NCBI GenBank assembly: GCA_938038815.1
Contig: CALHTF010000068.1
Span: 1 to 64,000 of the forward strand
Direction of reading: 5' to 3'
Source: an uncultured Acidimicrobiales bacterium
Lineage (GTDB): Bacteria; Actinomycetota; Acidimicrobiia; Acidimicrobiales; SHLQ01
Length of the DNA stretch: 64,000 bases
Within the stretch, counting starts at the first letter, position 1. Each line of letters starts with the position of its first letter. The notes below the pieces were generated by a model, which did not search any database, had not been told where the DNA came from, and was given only the letters and a program-made list of their open reading frames with translations. Both the position numbers and the translations under genes were made by a program. Of the stretch, positions 36,560 to 50,407 are shown one piece after another.

Positions 36560-38014
36560 TTACTTCGCCTCTCCTGCTCGGGCGGCGCTTTCAAGCACTG
36601 CAGCCGCTTGCATCATCGTGGGTTCGCCCAACATCGGGGCGAGCAGTTGCACACCGATCGGCATACCGTCGTCGCCCACCCCAAACGGCACCGACATGGC
36701 CGGCTGGCCAGTGAGGTTGCTCGGGATCGTGCATACGTCGTTGACATACATGGTCATCGGGTCGGCGGTCTTGGCGTCGAGTTCAAACGCCGTGGTGGGC
36801 GAGGTCGGACTCAACAGCAGATCGAAGTCTTGATAGCGCTCGTTGAACTCGTTGATCATCAGGGTTCGGACCTTTTGGGCTTGGCCGTAGTAGGCGTCGT
36901 AGTACCCCGACGAAAGGGCGTAGGTTCCGAGCATGATGCGGCGCTTCACCTCTTCACCGAAGCCCGCGGTTCGACTCGCCGCGTTCATCGCCAACGCATT
37001 GGCCCCGTCGGCCCGGTGACCGTACCGGACACCGTCGTAACGAGCGAGGTTGCTCGACGCTTCGGCGGGTGCGATGAGGTAGTAGGCCGGAAGCCCGTGA
37101 ACCGACGACGGGATCGAGGTTGTCGACACCTTCGCTCCGGCGGTTTCGAGTACCTGGGCAGCCTTCGTGACTTGAGCGACGACATCGGCGGCGATGCCGG
37201 CAACACTGCCGGCCGCTTCATCGCCACTGAGTTCGGTGATGATCCCGATGCGCAGGCCGTCGACGCCGCGGTCGAGCACGCCGGTGAGGTCGGCCATGGG
37301 TTGAGGAATCGAGGTCGAGTCGAGCGGATCGTGCCCGCCGATCACCTCGAGCGCCAGCGCAGCGTCGGCCACCGTGGAGGTGAACGGGCCAATCTGGTCG
37401 AGCGATGACGCAAAGGCGATGAGGCCGTAACGCGAAACCGCACCGTAGGTGGGCTTTACGCCGACCACCCCACACAACGAGGCCGGTTGGCGGATAGACC
37501 CACCGGTATCGCTACCGAGCGAGAGCGGAACGGCACCTGCGCCGACGGTTGCGGCGCTTCCGCCGCTCGAGCCGCCGGGCACCTTGGTGATGTCGTGGGG
37601 GTTGCGGGTAGCGCCAAAGGCCGAGTTCTCGGTGGAGCTTCCCATGGCGAACTCGTCGAGGTTGGTCTTGCCGACTACCACGGCGCCGGCGTCGACCATG
37701 CGGGTCACCACCGTTGCGTCATAAGGCGGGATCCAGCCTTCGAGGATCTTCGATGAACACGTGGTCGCCACGCCGTTGGTACACATGTTGTCTTTGAGGG
37801 CCACCGGTACGCCAGCGAGGGGGCCAACCGTTTCGCCCGCCGCGACCTTTTGGTCGACCGCTGCAGCCGCCGCTCGGGCCTGATCGGCGAGAACGACGTT
37901 GTACGCGTTGAGTTCGGGTTCGCGAGCCTCGATAGCAGCGAGCGCTTCGTTGGCGATATCGAGCGCCGAGCGTTCGCCGGAGCGAACCGCAGCGGCGAGT
38001 TCTACCGCCGTCAC
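36560..38014 (-). CDS. gatA: Asp-tRNA(Asn)/Glu-tRNA(Gln) amidotransferase subunit A
   Basis: GVPVALKDNMCTNGVATTCSSKIL, VPGGSSGGSAATVGAGAVPLSLGSDTGGSIRQPASLCGVVGVKPTYG. Confidence 0.97.
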   Translation of the reverse strand: MTAVELAAAVRSGERSALDIANEALAAIEAREPELNAYNVVLADQARAAAAAVDQKVAAGETVGPLAGVPVALKDNMCTNGVATTCSSKILEGWIPPYDATVVTRMVDAGAVVVGKTNLDEFAMGSSTENSAFGATRNPHDITKVPGGSSGGSAATVGAGAVPLSLGSDTGGSIRQPASLCGVVGVKPTYGAVSRYGLIAFASSLDQIGPFTSTVADAALALEVIGGHDPLDSTSIPQPMADLTGVLDRGVDGLRIGIITELSGDEAAGSVAGIAADVVAQVTKAAQVLETAGAKVSTTSIPSSVHGLPAYYLIAPAEASSNLARYDGVRYGHRADGANALAMNAASRTAGFGEEVKRRIMLGTYALSSGYYDAYYGQAQKVRTLMINEFNERYQDFDLLLSPTSPTTAFELDAKTADPMTMYVNDVCTIPSNLTGQPAMSVPFGVGDDGMPIGVQLLAPMLGEPTMMQAAAVLESAARAGEAK

Positions 38015-38322
38015 GATTCCTCTCCCAATGCCGGCGGAACCTTGAACCGGCCGTCTTCGGTGTCGGGAGCTTGGGCGAGCACGACCTCGCGGTCGAGCGA
38101 GGGCACGACCACATCGGGTCGGGTCACGTTGGTGAGTCCAAAGGGATGATGAGTGGGCGACAGATCACCAAGATCGAGCGCTGCGATATCGGCGGCGCTG
38201 TCGATTACGGCGCCGAGTTGGCCGGCGAATCGTTCGGTCTCTTCAGGGGTCAGGTTCAGCAGTGCCAGGTGGGCAACATGTTCGACGACTTCGAGAGGAA
38301 GCGCCGTGGGTTGTTCAGACAT
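38011..38322 (-). CDS. gatC: Asp-tRNA(Asn)/Glu-tRNA(Gln) amidotransferase subunit C
   Basis: VEHVAHLALLNLTPEETERFAGQLGAVID; 4-bp overlap with gatA. Confidence 0.93.
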   Translation of the reverse strand: MSEQPTALPLEVVEHVAHLALLNLTPEETERFAGQLGAVIDSAADIAALDLGDLSPTHHPFGLTNVTRPDVVVPSLDREVVLAQAPDTEDGRFKVPPALGEES

Positions 38323-38370
38323 CTCTGCACTTTATTCGCCCGCTGCCCTCCAACCGGTACCGTATTCGTC

Positions 38371-38808
38371 ATGCCCTTCCCATTTCTTAGCCCTGAGTGG
38401 ATCGCCGCCGCCCGAGAAATCCGCGACGAGTATGCCGATGAGGTCGAAGAACCGACCACCGAGATGCGCGCCAACGTCGTGGTGACCGACACGCCGTTCG
38501 GCGACGAACCGGTCACGGGCTTTGTCGATACCTCTGCCGGTGCGCTGTCGATCGAAGAGGGCGAACTCGACGACCCCGAACTCACGATCACGATCCCGTA
38601 CGAGGTCGCCTACGACCTGTTTGTGACCCGGCAGCCCGAAGCGGCGATGGAAGCATTCCTGCGTGGTCGGATTTTGGTCGAGGGCGATGTCGCCAAGGTG
38701 CTGCAACTCCAGGTACCCGACGGCGCAACCGACGACCCGCGGGCTCGCGAAGTCGCGGCGAAGATCGACGCCATCACCGAACGCACCGACGTCGACGAGG
38801 CGGAGTAA
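38371..38808 (+). CDS. SCP2 sterol-binding-like domain protein
   Basis: 145 aa; DDPELTITIPYEVAYDLFVTRQPEAAMEAFLRGRILVEGDVAKVLQLQ. Confidence 0.65.
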   Translation: MPFPFLSPEWIAAAREIRDEYADEVEEPTTEMRANVVVTDTPFGDEPVTGFVDTSAGALSIEEGELDDPELTITIPYEVAYDLFVTRQPEAAMEAFLRGRILVEGDVAKVLQLQVPDGATDDPRAREVAAKIDAITERTDVDEAE

Positions 38809-38840
38809 CCCGGTAACTCGTGGGACGCTATTGACCCTGG

Positions 38841-40730
38841 CTAGGTCGGCGGGTCGGTTGTGGTCGGTGGCTCTTCCTCGGCCGCTCGGGTGAACAACTT
38901 CACGCACGAACCGAATTCGGCAAACTCGCCAGCGATGGGGTCCTGGCCTACCACCACACCGTCGGCGGGTCCTTCGATCTCCTCGACACAAAACCCGTCG
39001 GCTTCGAGAATCACCCGTGCTTCGTCGACCGTGCTGTCGATGACCAGTGGCACCGCCCGGGGGCGAGGACCACTCGACACCCAGACCGCAACCTCGCTAA
39101 AGGCCAGAACTTCGCTGCCCTCGGCCGGGTTCACGCCCATGACCTGGCCCTTTGGGATCTCCTCGTTGCTAAACGGTGTGACCACCACCGAGAGTCGAAG
39201 GCCCTCCAGAATCTCCTCGACATCTTTGACGTCTTGGCCGACCAGGCCTTCGGGAATGATTCGCGGCTTCGGCCCTTTCGAGGTGGTCACAAAGACCGGT
39301 GAGCCCTGTTCGATCTCACCATCGATGCCCTCGACCGAGATCACCGAGCCGAGCGGCACGGTTTCGTCGTATTCGTCGCGGTTGACTCGAACGTCGAGAT
39401 CCTTGGCCGCCAACTCGTCGCGAACCACTTCAAAGGGCTGGCCAATCAAATCGGCCCCCAACACGGTAACCGTGGGCGGACCCAACGAAACGGTGTAGCT
39501 AAACGGTTCGCCCTCGGCGATCAACTCACCCTCGGCGGGAACGGTGGAGATGATGCGTCCTCTCTCGACCGTTTCGCTTCGGTCGAGCAACGCCGGCTGT
39601 TGCACGTCCCAACCAAATTCGGCGATCCGGTCAAGCGCTTGTTCCTCGGTGAGTTCGACCAGCTTCGGAACACGGTGCACGACCTCTTGGCTGTTCAGGA
39701 ACGCAAACACGCCACCGGCGATCGCCCCGCCAAGCACCAGCATCGCAAAGATCACCCACGGCCACTTGCGCTTTTTGGCCACCGGTTCGTCAAAGTCAGG
39801 TCCCCCGACGAGCGCCGGAGTACCGATCTTGGTGGCGGCGAGTTCTTCGGTGGGCGCGACGAGCGGAACGTTCGCACCCACCAACGGCAGCTTGGCCGGA
39901 GCCGACATCGACTCGGCTGCGGCGAGCAACAACGTCTTGAGTTCGCCCCCCTCGGGTCGGGCCTCGGGGTGGAGCGAACCAGCTCGGGCCACCGTGAGTT
40001 GCAGCCGACCCATCGCCTCGGGAACGGGCAGGTCAGATTCGGTGCGCGCCATCAAGGTGCCAACCGGGGTGTCGGCCTTAAAGGGCACCTCGCCGGTTAC
40101 CGACTCGACCAGGGTCACGGCGAGCGAATAGATATCGGACTTCTCGGTGAGGATCTGCCCTTGAGCTTGCTCGGGCGAGGCGTACTGAACCGTGCCCGAC
40201 ATCTCGCCATCGGGTTGGGTGAGCCCGGCGTCGGCCAACGCGAGCGCCAGACCAAAGTCGGCGATCCGCACCTGACCATCGTGATCGAACAACAGGTTGG
40301 CGGGCTTGATGTCGCGATGCACCACGCCCCGTTTGGCCGCGTACTCAAGCCCCTTGGTAACCCCCAAACCAACCACCAACGCCTGCGCTGGGGTCAACAG
40401 GTTGCCAGCATCGAGCATGCCGCGCAGACTGCCACCCGCTAGGTACTCGGTGACGATGTACGGACGGCCTTCGTCGTTCCAGTCGTACACGGTGACGATA
40501 TTTTGGTGGGCGAGTTGGGCCACCCGTTGAGCCTCGACCCGGAATCGCTTGGCGAAGTGTTGATCGCCCACCAGGCTTTCGTGCAGCAGCTTGACCGCCA
40601 CCTGACGATCGAGCTTGATGTCGGTTGCCAAGTAGACCTGGGCCGATGCGCCTCTGCCAATAGGGCGAATCAGCTTGTATCGACCACCGACGATGCGGCC
40701 AATGTTGTCGTGTAGATCACCGATGGACAT
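38841..40730 (-). CDS. Serine/threonine protein kinase with PASTA repeats (PknB-like)
   Basis: YKLIRPIGRGASAQVYLATD, VVHRDIKPANLLFDHDGQVRIADFG, juxtamembrane TM, about four PASTA units. Confidence 0.95.
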   Translation of the reverse strand: MSIGDLHDNIGRIVGGRYKLIRPIGRGASAQVYLATDIKLDRQVAVKLLHESLVGDQHFAKRFRVEAQRVAQLAHQNIVTVYDWNDEGRPYIVTEYLAGGSLRGMLDAGNLLTPAQALVVGLGVTKGLEYAAKRGVVHRDIKPANLLFDHDGQVRIADFGLALALADAGLTQPDGEMSGTVQYASPEQAQGQILTEKSDIYSLAVTLVESVTGEVPFKADTPVGTLMARTESDLPVPEAMGRLQLTVARAGSLHPEARPEGGELKTLLLAAAESMSAPAKLPLVGANVPLVAPTEELAATKIGTPALVGGPDFDEPVAKKRKWPWVIFAMLVLGGAIAGGVFAFLNSQEVVHRVPKLVELTEEQALDRIAEFGWDVQQPALLDRSETVERGRIISTVPAEGELIAEGEPFSYTVSLGPPTVTVLGADLIGQPFEVVRDELAAKDLDVRVNRDEYDETVPLGSVISVEGIDGEIEQGSPVFVTTSKGPKPRIIPEGLVGQDVKDVEEILEGLRLSVVVTPFSNEEIPKGQVMGVNPAEGSEVLAFSEVAVWVSSGPRPRAVPLVIDSTVDEARVILEADGFCVEEIEGPADGVVVGQDPIAGEFAEFGSCVKLFTRAAEEEPPTTTDPPT

Positions 40731-40840
40731 CGCCGACCATGCTACCGGGGAAGCTCGGTAGGTAATCCTCGTGACAACTTTCGCATCGCTGGTCGCCGTC
40801 TGGTGTCCCAAAGGCCCCCTATCCAGGGCAGACTCTTGGT

Positions 40841-41263
40841 ATGGAACCAATGACGCTCCGTCAGAAGTTGGTCGTGGCTACCGGACTCATCTTGGGTCTT
40901 GGCATCTTCTCGCTGGCGTTTGTGTTCGGCGGAGACGACACGAGCGACATCTTGATCGACGGCAACCCGGCGCTGGAGGCATTTATCCCGGCGCGGGGCG
41001 ACCAGGTCGAGCTGCAAGACGATGTGGGCCTCGACGTGGCCGAGGGTTGGGAAGCCCGCATTATCAGCATCAACGGCACGCCAATCCCCAAGAGCCAGCA
41101 GATCTTTAACCCCTCGTTTTCGATCGTGACCTTTGCCCCCGGTGAAGGCAAAGCCCTTGCCCAGCTTCAGCCCGGCACCAACGAAGTGGTCGCCCGCTAC
41201 TGGCAGATCGTCTTCGGAGAATCCGACGCCCGAGACGTCAACTGGATCTTCACCGCAACCTAA
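40841..41263 (+). CDS. Hypothetical single-TM protein
   Basis: TM LVVATGLILGLGIFSLAFVFG; divergent from the PASTA kinase. Confidence 0.7.
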   Translation: MEPMTLRQKLVVATGLILGLGIFSLAFVFGGDDTSDILIDGNPALEAFIPARGDQVELQDDVGLDVAEGWEARIISINGTPIPKSQQIFNPSFSIVTFAPGEGKALAQLQPGTNEVVARYWQIVFGESDARDVNWIFTAT

Positions 41264-41316
41264 CCCGAAATTTTCGCGTTTGGCCTGCTCTGAGGGGGTT
41301 AAACGCGATCAGAAAG
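41264..41316 (-). repeat. Partial copy (5' half) of the intergenic palindromic repeat
   Basis: Reverse complement TTTCTGATCGCGTTTAACCCCCTCAGAGCAGGCCAAACGCGAAAATTTCGGG aligns with 12726-12776; CGCGTTT/AAACGCG stem. Confidence 0.75.
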
Positions 41317-41335
41317 ATGGATTGGCGGTAACTCG

Positions 41336-44911
<3,576 letters not shown>

Positions 44912-44960
44912 TCGCGCACGACTACTTCGCCACTTCCCTACTCCTATTTGCCGCGCACGA

Positions 44961-46046
44961 CTACTTCTCTGCGTCGCGTACGACTATGCCGCCGCCTTGG
45001 ACGAGGTCGGCGGTTTCGGCGTCGTAGAGCACCACCGATTGGCCCGGCGCTACCCGCCGGTGTGGTTCGGCCCAGCGGACGTGACCCAACCCCTGGTCGT
45101 CGACGTGAAAGGTTGCGGCCGCCGGCGTGCCGTGGGCACTCACTTGAACCATGACCGCTGTCCCCGCATCTGCGCCTGACCCCACTGGCTGGTCGGCCCA
45201 GACCAGCTGGCCGAGCGGTGTCGATTCGACGAGCAGGTCTTTGGGCTTGCCGATGGTCACCCGCGCTTCGGTTGGGTTGACATCGGTGACAAAGCGCGGG
45301 TCGCTCCCACCAGCGAGCCCCAAGCCACGTCGTTGGCCGATGGTTACCAACTCGACCGCCTCGACCTCGCCGACCTGGTTGCCGTCGGTGTCGACCACGA
45401 TGCCGGGGGTAAGCGGCAACCGCTCGCCGATGAACTTCTGCCGACCGCCAACGCTGGTGATGAAACACACATCTTGGCTGTCGGGTTTGTCGGCGGTTCG
45501 CATCGTGAGGTTGTGCGCCTGGGCCCGGACCTCATCTTTGGTCATCCCGCCGAGCGGCAGCATCAGCCGGCCCAGTTGCTCCTGGCCAAGCATGTACAGC
45601 ACGTAAGACTGATCCTTCGCCGTATCGGCGCCCCGACCGAGTCGGAAGGTCCCGTCGGCCAGGGTTTCGAGGCGGGCATGGTGGCCGGTGGCCACGGCGT
45701 CGAACCCGAGAGCTTTGGCCCGGTCGTGCAACTTCCCAAACTTCACATGGCGGTTGCACTCGACACACGGGTTGGGGGTGAGGCCGGCGGCGTGGTTCTC
45801 GACGTAAGGGTCGACCACATGGGTGTCGAAGTCGGCACCCATATTGAACACGTGATGTTCGATCCCGAGTTGGTCGGCCACCCACCGGGCGTCGTCCACA
45901 TCGCTCACCGAGCAGCAACCCGAATCGCTGTCGCCGCCCCAGAGTTTGAGGGTGACGCCGACTACTTCGTGGCCTTGCTCGACCAGCATGGCGGCCGCGA
46001 CCGAGGAGTCGACACCGCCCGACATCGCCATCATCACCTGGGTCAT
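44961..46046 (-). CDS. mnmA: tRNA-specific 2-thiouridylase
   Basis: MMAMSGGVDSSVAAAMLVEQGHEVVGVTLKLW; NPCVECNRHVKFG. Confidence 0.96.
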   Translation of the reverse strand: MTQVMMAMSGGVDSSVAAAMLVEQGHEVVGVTLKLWGGDSDSGCCSVSDVDDARWVADQLGIEHHVFNMGADFDTHVVDPYVENHAAGLTPNPCVECNRHVKFGKLHDRAKALGFDAVATGHHARLETLADGTFRLGRGADTAKDQSYVLYMLGQEQLGRLMLPLGGMTKDEVRAQAHNLTMRTADKPDSQDVCFITSVGGRQKFIGERLPLTPGIVVDTDGNQVGEVEAVELVTIGQRRGLGLAGGSDPRFVTDVNPTEARVTIGKPKDLLVESTPLGQLVWADQPVGSGADAGTAVMVQVSAHGTPAAATFHVDDQGLGHVRWAEPHRRVAPGQSVVLYDAETADLVQGGGIVVRDAEK

Positions 46047-47209
46047 GGGTTACCTCGCCGCAGCTGGCGTACGGCATCGGGCAGCACGGAAAGCACGTGA
46101 TCGATTTCCGTGTCAGTGCTGGCTGCGCCGAGCGAGAGTCGTAGCGAACCAGCGGCGAGCGCCCGATCGACTCCCATCGCGGCGAGCACATGCGAAGGCT
46201 CTTGGGCGCCACTGGCACACGACGACGCCGCGGATCCGAACACCCCGTGGCGTTCCAGGAGAAAGAGCAACGCTTCAGATTCGATGCCTTCGAAACACAG
46301 ATGGGCACTGCCGGCAACCTTGTGGCTTCGGTCGCCATCGACCACGCCCGACTCGTGCACCCCGTCGAGTTCGGCCATCAGGCCGTCGACCAACCGGTCG
46401 CGCAATGCCCCAACTCGGGCGACCATCGCCGGGCGGTCGGCGCCGGCCTGTTCGAGCGCGGCGGCCAACGAGGCGATCCCCGCCACGTTCTGGGTGCCGC
46501 TGCGCCGCTCGCGTTCTTGGCCTCCGCCGACCAGAATCGGGTTGAGGGCGATGTCGCTTCGCAACACCAACGCGCCTACCCCTTGCGGGCCGCCAAACTT
46601 GTGGGCGCTGATCGACAGCAGGTCGGCTTTGGCGGCGTGAACCTTGGGGTCGAGCCAGCTCACGCCTTGGACCGCATCGGTGTGTAACAACGCGTCGGGG
46701 CAGATCTCGGCCATCACATTGGCTACCGCGTCGAGCGGTTGGATGACGCCGCTTTCGTTGTTGGCGAGCATCACCGATACCACCGCCACGCCGTGCTCGG
46801 TCGCCATCAGATCGGTGAGCACCGCGGCCAGATGGTCGAGATCGAGTACGCCGCGGGCGTCGACGCCCACGACCCCGCCACCCAACAACTCAACCGGGCC
46901 AAGAACCGCGTGATGCTCGATCGCTGAACAGACGGGCAAGCCACCGTGGGTGCCACCGGGTCCGGCGAGACCGAAGATCGCCAAATTGTCGGCTTCGGTG
47001 CCGCTACCGGTGAACACGACATTGCCGGGGTCGGTGCCGAACTCGGCCGCCACGATCTGGCGCGAGCGGTCGAGCACCTTGCGGGCGTCGCGGGCCAGCT
47101 TGTGAGCACCGGTCGGGTTGGCGGCCGAGGCCCGCATCTGTTGTTCCATCGCCTCAATCGCACAGGCGCGCATCGGCGTGCTCGCAGCGTGATCAAGGTA
47201 AGCGGTCAT
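46043..47209 (-). CDS. Cysteine desulfurase (NifS/IscS-like)
   Basis: AYLDHAASTPMR, SAHKFGGPQGVGALVLR, GGGQERERRSGTQNVAGI; 4-bp overlap with mnmA. Confidence 0.94.
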   Translation of the reverse strand: MTAYLDHAASTPMRACAIEAMEQQMRASAANPTGAHKLARDARKVLDRSRQIVAAEFGTDPGNVVFTGSGTEADNLAIFGLAGPGGTHGGLPVCSAIEHHAVLGPVELLGGGVVGVDARGVLDLDHLAAVLTDLMATEHGVAVVSVMLANNESGVIQPLDAVANVMAEICPDALLHTDAVQGVSWLDPKVHAAKADLLSISAHKFGGPQGVGALVLRSDIALNPILVGGGQERERRSGTQNVAGIASLAAALEQAGADRPAMVARVGALRDRLVDGLMAELDGVHESGVVDGDRSHKVAGSAHLCFEGIESEALLFLLERHGVFGSAASSCASGAQEPSHVLAAMGVDRALAAGSLRLSLGAASTDTEIDHVLSVLPDAVRQLRRGNP

Positions 47210-47227
47210 ACCCTCAAGCGTAGAGCG

Positions 47228-48010
47228 CTAGGCGGGGCCTACGGGTACCGGCGGGGGTGGCACATGGCGCTGCTGGTAGCGGTCGGCAACACAGGCCAGG
47301 AACAGTTCGGGGTGAACGTTGGGCGGGATCTGATGCCCCATACGTTGGCTAATCGGGGTCGCCAACCGCTGGGCCATCGAGCCCCGCACGTCGGGCCGTA
47401 GTTCGGTGACCCGGGTCAGAAACGACCGGATCAACCGGTACTGGTCGGGGGTAACCGAACTCACGTCGAGCTGTGACGAATACCAGCCGTACCCCCGAAC
47501 CGCGTACGTGTACGCGGGCGCCACTTGGATTGCCTTGGCGTCTCGAATCACAAAGGTGCCGGCTGCCAGATCGCCGAGCCGTTGCCCACGCGTGGTGAGC
47601 AACACGCTCAACATACCGATGCCACCCAGCGAAACCAGGATGTCGGGAATCTGCAACACACTGCGCACCGCCGCCTGGCCAAATCGAACCGGCCCGCCGT
47701 CGAGGGTGACGACGCGAAGACCGACCGCCACCTTGCCTACGGTTCGGCCGGTTCGGGCTTCAGAGATTGCGGGATACCCAAACACCAAACAAAACCCCGA
47801 CACCAGAGCGAAGGCGAATCCGGCCCATTCGCTGATGGTGGCGAACAACACGCCAGCGATGGTGAGGGCGTAGGCCGCCGCGCCAAGGACCATCAGGTCG
47901 ATCAGTCGGGCGACCACCCGTGACCCGAGTCCAGCAATGTCGAAGTCGAGCAGCACGGCTTCGGGGGTGACGATGCCCCGCGTACCTCGTCCGTCGTTGC
48001 TAGCTGCCAT
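47228..48010 (-). CDS. RDD family membrane protein
   Basis: GSRVVARLIDLMVLGAAAYAL; ARTGRTVGKVAVGLRVV. Confidence 0.88.
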   Translation of the reverse strand: MAASNDGRGTRGIVTPEAVLLDFDIAGLGSRVVARLIDLMVLGAAAYALTIAGVLFATISEWAGFAFALVSGFCLVFGYPAISEARTGRTVGKVAVGLRVVTLDGGPVRFGQAAVRSVLQIPDILVSLGGIGMLSVLLTTRGQRLGDLAAGTFVIRDAKAIQVAPAYTYAVRGYGWYSSQLDVSSVTPDQYRLIRSFLTRVTELRPDVRGSMAQRLATPISQRMGHQIPPNVHPELFLACVADRYQQRHVPPPPVPVGPA

Positions 48011-48070
48011 GGGTGACTTCCCTCCCACCACTCGACGCTACTGCTCGCTACGCTCGAACGGGAGGACTCG

Positions 48071-49093
48071 ATGGATATCGACAGGTACATCACGGCAAAC
48101 GAGCCTTCGTGGATCAGGCTGAACGAGCTCACCCACCAAGCGCGGACCAACATGAAGAAGATGTCGGCCGCCGAAATCGACGAATTGCTCGCCTTGTACC
48201 AGCAGACGTCGAGCCAACTCAGCTTTGCCCGTGGCGAGTATCGAGATGTTGCGCTCAACGCCCGACTCACCATGGCGGTCGCCTCGACCCGCAGCGTCAT
48301 CTACGGCACCCAGGCCCGAGGAACCCGTTCGTTGTTCGAGTTTTTCTCGATCCGGTTCCCGACCGCGGTGTGGTTTGCCCGCAAGAGCATCGTGATCGCC
48401 GCGTTGGTTACCATCCTGCCGGCGGTTGCCATGGGTGCCTGGCTGGCCAACGACGAAGAAGCACTCGACGCCGCAGCCCCCGAAGCCGCCCGGGCCGCCT
48501 ATGTCGACGAAGAGTTTGAGGCCTACTACTCAAGCGAGGAAGCGGGCGCCTTCTCGACCCGGGTATTGGTCAACAACATCTACGTCTCGTTCTTGGCGTT
48601 TAGCTCAGGCATCTTGTTGTGTATCCCGACGGTGTTCGTACTGGCGTTTAACGGCGCCAACGTCGGCGCGGCCGGCGGGCTGTTCCATGCCGTGGGCCAA
48701 GGATCAAAGTTCTGGGGACTCATACTCCCCCACGGGTTGCTTGAGGTTTCGTCGGTGATTATCGCCGGGGCCGCAGGGTTGCGGCTCGGCTGGTCGGTCA
48801 TCTCCCCTGGCGATCGAACCCGCGGCGCGGCGGTGACCGAAGAAGGGTCGCGTTCGACGGTGATCGTTCTGGGCCTGATGGTGGCGTTCATCGTCGCCGG
48901 GTTGATCGAAGGGTTCGTCACCCCGTCAAGCCTGCCGACCGCCATGCGGGTGGGCATCGGCGCTGCAGTGTTCCTGGTGTTTGTGGCCTACATCGTCACC
49001 CGGGGCATGACGGGCGAGCGGATGGGGCTGACCGGCCTGTTGCGCGAAGAGATCCCTGACGCCGACACGCTGGCCGCCCGACGCGCAAGCTAG
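48071..49093 (+). CDS. SpoIIM (stage II sporulation protein M) family membrane protein
   Basis: LPHGLLEVSSVIIAGAAGLRLGWSVISPG; multi-TM. Confidence 0.88.
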   Translation: MDIDRYITANEPSWIRLNELTHQARTNMKKMSAAEIDELLALYQQTSSQLSFARGEYRDVALNARLTMAVASTRSVIYGTQARGTRSLFEFFSIRFPTAVWFARKSIVIAALVTILPAVAMGAWLANDEEALDAAAPEAARAAYVDEEFEAYYSSEEAGAFSTRVLVNNIYVSFLAFSSGILLCIPTVFVLAFNGANVGAAGGLFHAVGQGSKFWGLILPHGLLEVSSVIIAGAAGLRLGWSVISPGDRTRGAAVTEEGSRSTVIVLGLMVAFIVAGLIEGFVTPSSLPTAMRVGIGAAVFLVFVAYIVTRGMTGERMGLTGLLREEIPDADTLAARRAS

Positions 49094-49096
49094 CGA

Positions 49097-50407
49097 TTAC
49101 AGGCGGCCCGACGCCTTTATCTGGATGTAGGTGTCGGCGAGCTTGGGCGCCAGATCGCCCGGCGAGGCGTCGACCACAGTCGCCCCTACGCCACGGAGCA
49201 GCGCGATGGTGCGATCGCGCTGCTCGAGGGTCTTCACCGCGGCCACCTGCCGGTACACCTCGTGGGTTTCAACCGCTTGCTTACCGGCCCACTTTTCGAC
49301 CTCGGGATCACGAACCGTGGCGATGATCACCAGGTGGTTACGCGAGATCAGCGGCAAGGCCGGCAACAAGAACTCGGCCGCTGCGGCCTCGACCAACTCG
49401 GTGTGCACGACGATCATCGTGCGCCGTCGAAACTGCCCAAGGGCCGCGGCAAACGCACCGCGGTAGTCGCTCTCGACCAACGCCGGATCGAGGTCGTACA
49501 TCGCCTCGGTCACCCGCCCGAGCTGTGCTCGACCACGGTTTGGTTGCACCACGGCACGAACGTCGCGGTCGAACACCATCAGCCCACATTTGTCGCCCAG
49601 CCCGGTGGCCACGGTGGTCAGCGCCATCACCGCATCCATCGCATGCTCGACCCGGGGAACACCCTCGACCTTGCCGGCCATCACTCGGCCGTTGTCGAGC
49701 AAGTTGATGACGGTCTGGTTGAGTTCGGCCCGGTAGGTACGGGCGATCGCCGTGCCCGTGCGGGCGGTCGCCGCCCAATCGATCCGTCGGAACTCATCGT
49801 CGGGGGTGTACTCGCGAAGTTGATCGAATTCGGTGCCGCCGCCGCGCCCCTTGGCCGACCGCAGCCCAATCTCGAGCTGCTTGGCTTTGGCGACCCGAAT
49901 CTCGGCTTCGTTCTTGGACTTGAATCGTGGGAGCACCCGCAGCAGACGTGGCACCTCGCGGTTACGTTGGCGTTCGACCAACCCAAGCGGGCCTTGCATC
50001 CGCACCGCCATTTGAGAGATTCGAAACCGCCCGCGACGGGTCGGGGTCACCGTGTTGGTGACCGTCACCTCACCCTTGGGCGGAACTTCAACCTCGGCCC
50101 GACGGCTCGAGGCGTTGAGCGACGGAGCAAACTCATCGGCCACCGACACCTTCATCGTCCGGTTGGTCGGGTTCCGCAGCCGCCAGCGGATCGGCATGGT
50201 TTCGCCCAGCGGTAACGAGGGCGACATGTCGCGCTCGACGTCGAGATGTTCGGGGTCGACCGCCAAAAAGAAGTCGGCCAGCCCGGCCAGCAACACGATC
50301 CCGCCCAACACAAAGGTGGTCAATGGCTGCGCGAACGGCAGAACCATCGACAACACGCCGGCCGCCGCGAGGGCGATGCCGAGTCGGGCGGTGGGAATGG
50401 GAAACAT
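49097..50407 (-). CDS. DUF58 domain protein
   Basis: EFDQLREYTPDDEFRRIDWAATARTGTAIARTYRAE; two N-terminal TMs. Start trimmed to 50407. Confidence 0.92.
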   Translation of the reverse strand: MFPIPTARLGIALAAAGVLSMVLPFAQPLTTFVLGGIVLLAGLADFFLAVDPEHLDVERDMSPSLPLGETMPIRWRLRNPTNRTMKVSVADEFAPSLNASSRRAEVEVPPKGEVTVTNTVTPTRRGRFRISQMAVRMQGPLGLVERQRNREVPRLLRVLPRFKSKNEAEIRVAKAKQLEIGLRSAKGRGGGTEFDQLREYTPDDEFRRIDWAATARTGTAIARTYRAELNQTVINLLDNGRVMAGKVEGVPRVEHAMDAVMALTTVATGLGDKCGLMVFDRDVRAVVQPNRGRAQLGRVTEAMYDLDPALVESDYRGAFAAALGQFRRRTMIVVHTELVEAAAAEFLLPALPLISRNHLVIIATVRDPEVEKWAGKQAVETHEVYRQVAAVKTLEQRDRTIALLRGVGATVVDASPGDLAPKLADTYIQIKASGRL

